NCBI GenBank assembly: GCA_904830895.1
Contig: LR882958.1
Coordinates: forward strand, 3,550,001-3,614,000
Length of the DNA stretch: 64,000 bases
Origin: Planktothrix rubescens CCAP 1459/22
GTDB lineage: Bacteria; Cyanobacteriota; Cyanobacteriia; Cyanobacteriales; Microcoleaceae
Direction of reading: 5' to 3'
In this document: piece by piece, positions 28,801 to 36,351 of the stretch
Layout of the letters: every line of letters starts with the position of its first letter
Position numbering within the stretch: the stretch's first letter is position 1
The notes under the pieces: generated by a model
Database searches by the model: none
What the model was told of the DNA's origin: nothing
Seen by the model: the letters and a program-made list of their open reading frames with translations, nothing else
Made by a program: the position numbers and the translations under genes

Positions 28801-29819
28801 ATGAAAGTAACATATCAGTACCAGTTCTATCCCGACACCAATCAAAAGATCAGCTTAAACCAATGGCTGAGAATTTGCCGTTATTGGTACAATCGCCAGT
28901 TGGGAGATCGCTTTGATTGGTGGGAAATGAATCGTACTGCTATCAATGCTTGCCCATTAAAAACTAGCATTGCTGCTCCCAGAGAAAAGCCTAATTACTA
29001 CCATCAAAAACAACAATTGCCAATTCTTAAAAAAGACTTAGTAAAAGTATTTCACAGTGGCGAGTTGTTGGATTTTAAGCAGGTAGATTCAACTGTACTA
29101 CAAGATGTCTCTAAGCGAATAGATAAAGCCTTTGAAAGATTCATTGTCGGTGACGGTAAAGGTACAAAATCGGGCAGACCCCGATTCAAAACTGAAGCCG
29201 ACTACCGAACCATGACTTTTTCAACGGCGGGTAATGATTGGATTAAATTGATTCGTAAGAATTGGGTTTATATTCGATTACCCAAATTAGGAATTGTAAA
29301 AGTTCGGATGCACCGCCCAATTCCTAGTGGGTTTGTTGTTAAGCAAGTAAGTGTCACCAGAAAAGCTGACGGTTGGTTCATTCAGTTAATTCTTGAAGAC
29401 ATTTCTGTACCTCAATTCACACCAGATCAAGTTATTCCCAATCTGCTAAATCGGGACTCAATAAATCCTGGCTAGATGCTGCATTTGGGCAATTTTTTAC
29501 GACGCTGAACTACATAGTAGAAAAAACTGGGGCAGTCGTCATTTCACAAAAACCTGCTTATACTTCAATGGTGCTCAGTTATCGGAATGAGATGATTTTC
29601 ACCGATTGTAGTATCCGAGACTATTGGGATGAGCAAAATTCTTTGATGGTTGATCGTGATATCAATGCTGCGATTAACTTGAAAAGACTGGGGTTGGGCA
29701 TTTTCCCCAGTATAAAACGCCGTAGTGGGAATCTTTCTGTAGTTGGTTCTATGGATAACAGTACCATTAAGGAAATCTTGCATACCCTTCATCGGGCTGC
29801 TAAGAAGCCCACATCATAA
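28801..29819 (+). pseudogene. tnpB: Degraded IS605-type tnpB
   Basis: ATG 28801 (MKVTYQYQFYPDTNQK) opens a TnpB N-terminal part (WLRICRYWYNRQLGDRFDWW, FERFIVGDGKGTKSGRPRFK) that ends after FTPDQVIPNL. A second frame, open from about 29447, continues as AKSGLNKSWLDAAFGQFF and ends with the TnpB C-terminus (MVLSYRNEMIFTDC, LMVDRDINAAINLKRLG) at 29816. The join is out of frame and lacks roughly 100 residues, including RuvC-I (first Asp) and RuvC-II (Glu); the RuvC-III Asp remains. No tnpA is adjacent. This is a dead copy, with a right-end hairpin preserved. Confidence 0.88.
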
Positions 29820-29842
29820 TCTGTACTCAGATTTGATGTGGG
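29808..29842 (+). repeat. Right-end hairpin of the tnpB element
   Basis: CCCACATCA-T-AATCTG ... CAGATT-TGATGTGGG forms a 15-bp stem with one bulged T and a 4-nt loop, overlapping the tnpB stop. Subterminal hairpins of this kind mark IS200/IS605 ends and, in active elements, form part of the omega RNA. The element probably ends a few bases downstream; the left end was not found. Confidence 0.75.
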
Positions 29843-29890
29843 AGTATGTCACTCAATATTGAAGATATTACCTTTGTTAATATTCTATCC

Positions 29891-30589
29891 ATGTCAGACT
29901 CAAACCCAAAAATTAACCCGTCTGAACGGGGATATCTGACGCTTCTCCTCCCCGTCGCAGTCGTTTTGTTTATCCTCCAGAAAGCATTCCCCTTAGCGAT
30001 TTTAACCGTTGGCGGATGGGGGTCTTGGCGGATGTGGAAATATTATCAACAGCGTCAACAAAATCAGTTGGCGACCTTGGATGAGGTATTTTATCGGTTA
30101 ATTCGGGAAAACCAAGGACGAATTACGGCCTTAGATTTGGCCATGCACACCCAACAGTCGGGGACAAAAGTACAGGAATATCTCGACCAACGGGCTACCG
30201 AATTTGCCGCCCAATATGAAATTACCGATGTGGGCGGGATGATTTACTATTTTCCCACCGCCCAACCGTCTCAGATCGTTGTAGACCCTCTCCCGGTTGT
30301 TTCTAAACCAGAAAACCCTAATTCCGTGGTTTTATTCCCCGTCAACCCGGCATCTAGTTCTATTTTACCCGAAACCTTGAATCAGTCGGAACTCGCCCAA
30401 CGGTTAGGGGTACATCCAACGACCCTCAGCAAGTGGAAAACCAAACCGGAATTTTCAGTCTGGAGTTATCAACGTGACCCCGATGCTATCTGTTGGAGTT
30501 ACTCGGCGGAAACGAAACGGTTTTCTTCCCAAAAGTCTCACAAAAAAATTAGCAAAATTAGTGAATTAATGAAGAAAAATAAAGTTTAG
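29891..30589 (+). CDS. Hypothetical protein, N-terminal hydrophobic segment, C-terminal HTH-like motif
   Basis: 232 residues from ATG 29891; an upstream ATG at 29846 lies at the tnpB element boundary and is less likely. A hydrophobic hairpin (LTLLLPVAVVLFILQ ... FPLAILTVGGWGSW) is followed by a winged-helix-like block (LDEVFYRLIRENQGRITALD, YEITDVGGMIYYFP). Near the C-terminus a helix-turn-helix pattern appears (LNQSELAQRLGVHPTTLSKW). The layout is reminiscent of the membrane protein at 17238. No named family recognised. Confidence 0.6.
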   Translation: MSDSNPKINPSERGYLTLLLPVAVVLFILQKAFPLAILTVGGWGSWRMWKYYQQRQQNQLATLDEVFYRLIRENQGRITALDLAMHTQQSGTKVQEYLDQRATEFAAQYEITDVGGMIYYFPTAQPSQIVVDPLPVVSKPENPNSVVLFPVNPASSSILPETLNQSELAQRLGVHPTTLSKWKTKPEFSVWSYQRDPDAICWSYSAETKRFSSQKSHKKISKISELMKKNKV

Positions 30590-30642
30590 GACTTATGCAA
30601 ATTCAATTGTTATAATGATTTCGTAGTTGTACCCAAATTATT

Positions 30643-30969
30643 ATGCGTCCTTTTCGTTCTCAACCCCCTACTTTACCAAAAATTAGTACCATGCCTCGCC
30701 AAAAAACCGAAGCAACCCTCTACCGCAGTTTATATCAATTAGCGGTAGAGAAAAAACGGTTACAAGAGGAGTTAGAAAGTTTAGGACAATGCCTTGAAAC
30801 CGTTACCCAACGTTTAGGACAAATTGAAAATCAAATTCAAGGGTTGGAAACTGATGTTAAACAAATTGCTCAACCTAAACCCCCGGAAACCAAAACGACC
30901 CAACCTCCGACTTCAACTCAGACTAAATCTAAACCTGGTTCTGTTTCAACTTTTACCTTAGACTATTAG
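30643..30969 (+). CDS. gvpV: Gas vesicle protein GvpV (probable)
   Basis: 108 residues. KISTMPRQKTEATLYRSLYQ followed by a coiled coil (LAVEKKRLQEELESLGQCLE ... RLGQIENQIQGLETDVKQIA) and a Pro/Thr/Lys-rich tail. This resembles, from memory, the small accessory proteins called GvpV in cyanobacterial gas-vesicle clusters. The assignment is strengthened by gvpG and gvpF only 80-350 bp away on the opposite strand. The role of GvpV in assembly is unclear. Confidence 0.7.
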   Translation: MRPFRSQPPTLPKISTMPRQKTEATLYRSLYQLAVEKKRLQEELESLGQCLETVTQRLGQIENQIQGLETDVKQIAQPKPPETKTTQPPTSTQTKSKPGSVSTFTLDY

Positions 30970-31049
30970 TGGGATGGAATTTGATCATTTAAGCAAACAC
31001 GAAGACACTAAGACACGAAGGAGGAGAGGAGAGTTTTGATTTGATGCGC

Positions 31050-31307
31050 TTAATCTATTTCATTTTCTTCTTGGTTTGCTTCATCTTCTAAGGCTTGAAT
31101 TTGTAGTAATAATTCCTCTTCTTGAACTTCAAAATCTTCTTCTGGAATATCCCCCATATCAAAAGCCAACTGGAGCGCTAATAACCGCTTTCCTAAGTTT
31201 TCTTTGTCATCAAGTTCGGCTTCCGCCCGTTCTAGGAGTTGTTCACCAATCCAGATTACACCCTCAAAGGGTGCTGTGATCGGAGATAGCAATAATCGTA
31301 ATATCAT
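31050..31307 (-). CDS. gvpG: Gas vesicle protein GvpG
   Basis: 85 residues, the usual GvpG size. The opening LLLSPITAPFEGVIWIGEQL is the family signature. It continues with an acidic helical region (LLERAEAELDDKENLGKRLL, QEEELLLQIQALEDEANQEE). GvpG is an accessory assembly protein found in minor amounts in gas-vesicle synthesis. It starts 11 bp after the gvpF stop, in the same operon. Confidence 0.92.
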   Translation of the reverse strand: MILRLLLSPITAPFEGVIWIGEQLLERAEAELDDKENLGKRLLALQLAFDMGDIPEEDFEVQEEELLLQIQALEDEANQEENEID

Positions 31308-31318
31308 AACGCCTCGGA

Positions 31319-32056
31319 TTAGGGGTTGAGTTGGGCAAAATTAAACGGAGCTGTAAAGTTATTATAGCGAATTCGGAGGCGGTTATTAAAATGGTGATCC
31401 AGTTTTTCTATTTTATCCCCAAATTGGGGTTCTATATCCCAAGGAATTAAATAGGCAGCGTTATAAATCATGGCACTGGTTAAGTTATCATTTTCGACAA
31501 TTTCTTGTGCTAGGGGGTTTAATGTCTGTTGAAATTTATCGATAATTCCCTGTTGACGATCTTGCATCGCCCGTTCAATTTCTTGACCGATACCGATAAT
31601 TTCATCCATACTCAGACGTTTACCTTCTAAGCTATCGCGTTTTTCCCTTAATTCCTGATTTTCTGTCATTAACAGGTTTAATTCTTCGGTTTCTTCCCAA
31701 AATATTTTTACCCCTACTTCCTGTTTTCCTTCTAATTTATGAAACAATTCTTTTAACCGATCTTGATAGGGAATAATTAATTGTGCTTTGACATGATCCC
31801 AATCTTTTACAATTAATCCAAATTGCAAGGGTAAAACGCTTCGATAGCCATGTTGCATCACTTTTTCTAATACGTCTTCATGGCCTAATAGGTTGCGCCG
31901 ACTGGCTAAATAACGTTCCTGTTGAGTCTCGGAATATAAAAAGCTAAACTCATCAACGGGATGGGTTTGTATCGGTTGTTTATCTAACCCATGCAAGGCT
32001 AAAGGTCGGACTCGGTTAGTCGGTAAAATCCCATATAAATATAAACCATTTCCCAT
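31319..32056 (-). CDS. gvpF: Gas vesicle protein GvpF/GvpL family
   Basis: 245 residues from ATG 32056 (MGNGLYLYGILPTNRV). The frame is open 18 codons further upstream, but the family begins with a YLYGI strand near its N-terminus. The domains match the two-part GvpF/L fold: an N-terminal alpha/beta part with VMQHGYRSVLPLQFGLIVKD, and a C-terminal part with VGVKIFWEE, helices, and SAMIYNAAYLIP. GvpF contacts GvpA during nucleation. The IS at 32227 lies about 170 bp upstream and may have displaced its promoter. Confidence 0.9.
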   Translation of the reverse strand: MGNGLYLYGILPTNRVRPLALHGLDKQPIQTHPVDEFSFLYSETQQERYLASRRNLLGHEDVLEKVMQHGYRSVLPLQFGLIVKDWDHVKAQLIIPYQDRLKELFHKLEGKQEVGVKIFWEETEELNLLMTENQELREKRDSLEGKRLSMDEIIGIGQEIERAMQDRQQGIIDKFQQTLNPLAQEIVENDNLTSAMIYNAAYLIPWDIEPQFGDKIEKLDHHFNNRLRIRYNNFTAPFNFAQLNP

Positions 32057-32226
32057 AATTGAACCCCCATTAATTAAACCCTTGGGCTGTGTAAGTGATC
32101 GCACCAACACCTATTATAAACCTTAATGTCAAACTCTCTAATATATAGCAATCCTATTTGAGTTGTGTTTAAAATCCCTGATCAAAAGGGAACACCGGAA
32201 CAGCCCCCCAAACCCCCCGTGCACGG

Positions 32227-33256
32227 CAGGGCTGTTTCATTTTCCAAAATTGGGGACTCAATTTAACTCCCCAATTTTTGCCTCATTCGGCGAAAAAACC
32301 GAGTAATTCTAACTGAATTATCAGGAATATTGCTCAAGGTATCATCTTTCTGATTTTTAAGCAAAAAAAACTTCTCTATATCTTTACCATAGAGGATTTA
32401 TATCTATTTTATTTGGATTTTTGCCGCTGATTTACTCGATTATCTTGAGGATTTCAGGGGAAACAGTTCCGAGATAATAAAAATTTTGTGCCAGTGATCA
32501 GTTAACCACCGTTGTCCTTCTGTTATTGATACAAAACCCCAACTTCTGAAAAGATTGATCACCAGAGTTTTTAGAGTTGAGAAGTTGGTAGCTGCTTGAA
32601 AGTTACGGATTCGGCTTTTATCTTCTTGAAAAATTACATCTTTTACCCAATAGCATTGATTCTCAATCCCCCAATGTCCTTTAATAATTTGAGCTAACGT
32701 TTTCGCCTCGTTGACTGCACTACTGATATAATATACTTTTTCTTTGTAGGGTTTTTTCCCTCTGTTGCCACTTCTTTCTATCTGAATCACAATTTTCAGA
32801 TGTTTCCAGCCTTTGTGAAAGTTGCTATTCACTTGATAAACCGAAACTTTTTTGTTCTCCAACTTTTTCAGGTTTAATACACATCTCATTAAATATCTCG
32901 ATTAAATTTGACCAATCTACCCCCTCTACTACCCTTCTTATTGTTGAGTATGATGGCAGTTTTTCCAGCTTAATTTTTACAACTTGACTGAGTTCTTTTT
33001 GATTAATTTTAGCAAAATTTTCGAGTTCTCTATAACCTAAATTTCTCTGCATCAGCCCCAAGATGACTATTAATAATACTAGCCAGAGCGGATGCCTTGT
33101 TCCTTGGGCTTTTCGGTAATCCTTGACTTTTTTTAGTTTTTCTATTAGAGTTGTTAGCATCTTTATTTTTATAAAAAGTTAGCGACCGCTCTTGATTTTA
33201 TCAGGTAGCGATCGCTATTTCTTTACTCTTTTTCACCCGACTTTGAAACAGCCCTG
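32227..33256 (-). mobile_element. ISAs1-family insertion sequence with 10-bp target duplication
   Basis: Terminal inverted repeats CAGGGCTGTTTCA (32227-32239) and TGAAACAGCCCTG (33244-33256) bound a 1030-bp element. It is flanked on both sides by CCGTGCACGG (32217-32226 and 33257-33266), a 10-bp direct duplication that is itself a palindrome. Beyond it, GGAACAGCCCCCC AAACCCC on the left and its complement on the right form one longer palindromic repeat, so the element inserted in the middle of that repeat. The element is shorter than typical members because its transposase is deleted. Confidence 0.85.
32440..33160 (-). pseudogene. Deleted ISAs1-family transposase
   Basis: ATG 33160 opens an intact N-terminal part (KVKDYRKAQGTRHPLWLVLL, SYSTIRRVVEGVDWSNLIEI) and stops at 32825. 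A second frame, overlapping from 32889 to 32440, carries the C-terminal part (LKIVIQIERSGNRGKKPYKE, VYYISSAVNEA, IKGHWGIENQCYWVKDVIFQ EDKSRIRNFQAATNFS). The central ~120 residues with the IDGKALR-type Asp and the second catalytic Asp are gone, and the halves are out of frame. It cannot transpose by itself but could be mobilised in trans because the ends are intact. Confidence 0.88.
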
Positions 33257-33360
33257 CCGTGCACGGGGGGTTTGGGGGGGCTGTTCCCTGCTATAACTGT
33301 TAGAGACGCGCCAATAGCCTACGGCATCGCTGCGCTCGGACACGCCTCTGATAAATGATT

Positions 33361-34173
33361 TCACATAAATACCCGATGTTGCAGACTCGGCATTTGCCTC
33401 CGAACCTGTTCCAGACGGGCGGGATTAATTTCTGCGATCGCAATTCCTGGCCTATCACCAGCATCCGCTAAAACTGCCCCCCAAGGGTCAAGAATCATCG
33501 CATGACCGTGAGTATACCGACGCCCATAATGACATCCAGTTTGAGCAGGTGCGACCACATAACAGGTATTTTCAATCGCTCTAGCCTTGAGCAGAACTTC
33601 CCAATGATCCTTACCCGTATAAGCAGTAAAAGCTGCTGGAACAAAGAGAATTTCTGCTCCTTTTTCGGATAAATGGCGATAGAGTTCTGGAAATCGGACA
33701 TCGTAACACACCGATAGTCCCAGGTTGCCCAACTCTGGATGATGATAAACCGGAGGTAAAACCGTCCCCGCCATCACCGTATTAGATTCCTGATAAGTAT
33801 TGCCATCGGGCAAATTAACATCGAACAAATGAACTTTTTGATAACGGGCTAATTCTTGACCATTAGCATCAATTAACACCGCCGTATTATAAACTTTGCC
33901 ATCACCCGAAGGAACTGGAAATCCTCCCGCTAATAGAGTAATTTGAAACTTTTGGGTAATGGTTTTAAGAAATTTTTCTGTAGTTTGAGCAATAGTTTCA
34001 GCTTGAGCCATTTTCTCGGCTTCCTCACCCATAAAGGGAAAATTCTCAGGTAAGCTGACTAATTCAGCCCCCTGACGAACTGCTAAATCAATCAATTCTT
34101 CTGCCTCTGCCAGATTTTTTTCTAGCCAAGGGGTACTGGTCATTTGAATAGCCGCAGCAAGATAGGATTTCAT
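33361..34173 (-). CDS. Nitrilase-superfamily amidase (Nit1 / omega-amidase type)
   Basis: 270 residues. The Glu-Lys-Cys triad is visible: Glu in LVSLPENFPFMG, Lys in ARYQKVHLFDVNLP, Cys in LGLSVCYDVRFPELYRHLSE. The family hydrolyses C-N bonds of amides. The motif HLFDV and the VCYDVRFPELYR block are closest to the Nit1 group (deaminated-glutathione amidase, a metabolite-repair enzyme), though omega-amidase is possible. ATG 34173 gives MKSYLAAAIQMTSTP, the standard start. It is separated from psaJ by a repeat-rich region. Confidence 0.9.
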   Translation of the reverse strand: MKSYLAAAIQMTSTPWLEKNLAEAEELIDLAVRQGAELVSLPENFPFMGEEAEKMAQAETIAQTTEKFLKTITQKFQITLLAGGFPVPSGDGKVYNTAVLIDANGQELARYQKVHLFDVNLPDGNTYQESNTVMAGTVLPPVYHHPELGNLGLSVCYDVRFPELYRHLSEKGAEILFVPAAFTAYTGKDHWEVLLKARAIENTCYVVAPAQTGCHYGRRYTHGHAMILDPWGAVLADAGDRPGIAIAEINPARLEQVRRQMPSLQHRVFM

Positions 34174-34252
34174 TGATAACGAATATATTTACAAGTTAAA
34201 AGTAAGGGAGCATGGGGAGCAGGGAGAGCCGGGGGATGCGGGGAGAGGAAGA

Positions 34253-34320
34253 GGAGGTAAACTCTTTACCTATTACCTATTACCCATTACCCATTACCTG
34301 TTCCCCATTCCCTGTTCCCC
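34253..34320. repeat. ATTACC(C/T) heptamer array
   Basis: TACCTATTACCTATTACCCATTACCC-type tandem heptamers followed by TTCCCCATTCCCTGTTCCCC. This is the reverse-complement orientation of the GGGTAAT arrays elsewhere in the window, between the amidase gene and psaJ. Confidence 0.8.
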
Positions 34321-34338
34321 GTTTATATCAAGGTTTGA

Positions 34339-34467
34339 TTAAGAGAGGGGATGGAACAGTAAATCGGGGAAGAAACGATTAAATTCGATTAAAACCCCAG
34401 CCGTAAAAACCATCAAAGCGGCAGCTAAAACGGGTGCTGTTGAAAGATATTTCAAGAAATACTGCAT
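34339..34467 (-). CDS. psaJ: Photosystem I subunit IX (PsaJ)
   Basis: 42 residues: [20 protein letters not shown] followed by a transmembrane continuation ending in [16 protein letters not shown]. This is the usual PsaJ size and sequence: an N-terminal YLSTAPV, a single transmembrane helix, and the lumenal FNRFFPD. It binds chlorophyll at the PSI periphery and stabilises PsaF. It lies downstream of psaF on the same strand in the conserved psaF-psaJ order. It is too short for most gene callers. Confidence 0.96.
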   Translation of the reverse strand: MQYFLKYLSTAPVLAAALMVFTAGVLIEFNRFFPDLLFHPLS

Positions 34468-34641
34468 GAGTTTTTTTCTCCTAAGTTTGCAAATGTGAAA
34501 AACAATTAATCTGTTAAAAGAAACCAGAATTCACAAAGATTATTAGAACATAAACAAAGTTTGTTTATGGGATAATTAGGGAATATTTAGGTGATTAATT
34601 CAACTGAAATCTTCCCTAATCTCTGTTTAAGAATTCTGTAA

Positions 34642-35133
34642 TTAACGAGGTGAAACGGTGATTTCGTCATCTTTGACGTACAGTTCACCGGTGGTGATTT
34701 CTTTCAACGCTGCTAAGGGCCACAGGAAACCACCGAGCATAAAGGTCAGAGCCACAGGAACATTGATGATAATTTCTTTTTCTGCGGGGTTTTCGCTCTT
34801 TCTTGCATATTGTAAATAAGACCGACCGACCCAACCAATCCATCCGGCAATATACAGGAACAGAACGCCAGGAATTAAGAAATCTCCCGCATGAGATAAG
34901 CTTCCATCCACAATTAAATGGGGTAAGCCATCTTCTTTTCCGCAGAGTTCTTGGGAATAGCGCTCAAAGCGTGCTTTTGCCTGTGCCGGGTTAGCCGCAA
35001 CAGATATAGAGGTTTTTGCCCGTTGCTGAAACACGGAAGATTCAGAGCAAGGAACTAAGTTATAAGCTGAAGCTGCGGGAACAACGGTCATCCACAAGCC
35101 TAGGGCTAGAATAGCAGCTAACAATCGACGCAT
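34642..35133 (-). CDS. psaF: Photosystem I subunit III (PsaF)
   Basis: 163 residues from ATG 35133, with AAAGGAAA about 10 nt upstream. A start at 35163 would add ten residues before the signal peptide. The lumenal signal peptide ([20 protein letters not shown], cleavage after ASA) precedes mature [17 protein letters not shown]. The conserved Cys pair (VPC ... ELCG), the [20 protein letters not shown] transmembrane part and [18 protein letters not shown] follow. It docks plastocyanin/cytochrome c6 less critically in cyanobacteria than in plants. It is divergent from tsaD, a conserved cyanobacterial arrangement. Confidence 0.97.
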   Translation of the reverse strand: MRRLLAAILALGLWMTVVPAASAYNLVPCSESSVFQQRAKTSISVAANPAQAKARFERYSQELCGKEDGLPHLIVDGSLSHAGDFLIPGVLFLYIAGWIGWVGRSYLQYARKSENPAEKEIIINVPVALTFMLGGFLWPLAALKEITTGELYVKDDEITVSPR

Positions 35134-35255
35134 AGAAGTGTTTCCTTTTGTTACGTTTGTCATTATTAGGTTCAGTTGTTCACTGTACCCAAAAAATCTG
35201 CAATGATAAAGCTATTCAAAGTTAGCTCCGATCATTTCATAAAATTTATCAGTCA

Positions 35256-36302
35256 ATGGCAACAGTTTTAGCAATTGAAACAAGTTGTGACGAAACCGGG
35301 GTCGCAATTGTAAAGAATCGTAAAGTTTTAAGTAATGTTGTGGCTTCTCAAATCCCCATTCATCAACAATATGGCGGGGTTGTCCCCGAAGTTGCCTCCC
35401 GTCATCATTTAGAAATGGTGAATCCTGTCCTTGACCAAGCATTAGAAACCGCAGGTTTAGACTGGTCGGCCATTGATGGGGTGGCTGCCACCTGTGCACC
35501 CGGACTGGTAGGGGCGTTAATAACGGGTATTACCACAGCTAAAACCTTAGCCTTGGTGCATGATAAACCCTTTTTAGGGATTCATCACCTGGAAGGTCAT
35601 ATTTATGCCAGCTATTTAACCGAAACCAGTCTTCAGCCACCGTTTTTATGTCTGTTGGTATCGGGGGGTCATACCAGTTTAATTCATGTTAAAGATTGTG
35701 GGGTCTATCAAATCTTGGGACATACGATGGATGATGCCGCCGGGGAAGCCTTTGATAAAGTATCCCGGTTGTTAAATTTGGGCTATCCTGGGGGGCCAAT
35801 TATTGACCAGTTAGCAACTCAAGGCAACCCCAAAGCCTTTGCCTTACCCGAAGGCAAGATTTCCCTCCCTAATGGGGGTTATCATCCCTATCATTCGAGT
35901 TTTAGCGGGTTAAAAACGGCGGTATTAAGGTTAGTTCAAACCTTAGAAAAAGAAAAAAGTACCTCGTTACCTGTTGCCGATATTGCGGCGAGTTTTCAAG
36001 ATACCGTTGCTAAAATTTTAACAAAAAGGGCGATCGCTTGTGCCTTAGACTTTGGATTAGATACTATTGCTATTGGGGGAGGAGTGGCGGCAAATAGTGG
36101 GTTAAGAAAACATCTGCAAGAGGCGGCTAAAATCCACGATTTGCGGGTATTATTTCCGCCTTTAAAATATTGTACCGATAACGCCGCCATGATTGCTTGT
36201 GCGGCTTCAGACCATCTTAACCGAGGTCATATTTCACCCTTAACTTTAGGGGCGCATTCCCGAATGTCGTTGGAAGATGTGATGCTGTTATATAAAGGGT
36301 AA
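35256..36302 (+). CDS. tsaD: tRNA threonylcarbamoyladenosine synthase subunit TsaD
   Basis: 348 residues, ASKHA fold. TsaD transfers the threonylcarbamoyl group to A37 of ANN-decoding tRNAs with TsaB/TsaE. N-terminal [16 protein letters not shown], the metal-binding histidines in [14 protein letters not shown], the phosphate loop [13 protein letters not shown] and the C-terminal [10 protein letters not shown] are intact. ATG 35256 is the natural start. Divergent from psaF with a 122-bp shared promoter region. Confidence 0.97.
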   Translation: MATVLAIETSCDETGVAIVKNRKVLSNVVASQIPIHQQYGGVVPEVASRHHLEMVNPVLDQALETAGLDWSAIDGVAATCAPGLVGALITGITTAKTLALVHDKPFLGIHHLEGHIYASYLTETSLQPPFLCLLVSGGHTSLIHVKDCGVYQILGHTMDDAAGEAFDKVSRLLNLGYPGGPIIDQLATQGNPKAFALPEGKISLPNGGYHPYHSSFSGLKTAVLRLVQTLEKEKSTSLPVADIAASFQDTVAKILTKRAIACALDFGLDTIAIGGGVAANSGLRKHLQEAAKIHDLRVLFPPLKYCTDNAAMIACAASDHLNRGHISPLTLGAHSRMSLEDVMLLYKG

Positions 36303-36351
36303 TTATGAATTACGAATTATGAATTGGTGATGATGATGGATTTTTGTGATC

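Noticed and set aside
28801-29819. tnpB-derived gene as a TldR-type RNA-guided repressor
   Set aside because: Known nuclease-dead TnpB repressors keep an intact reading frame; here the two halves are out of frame.
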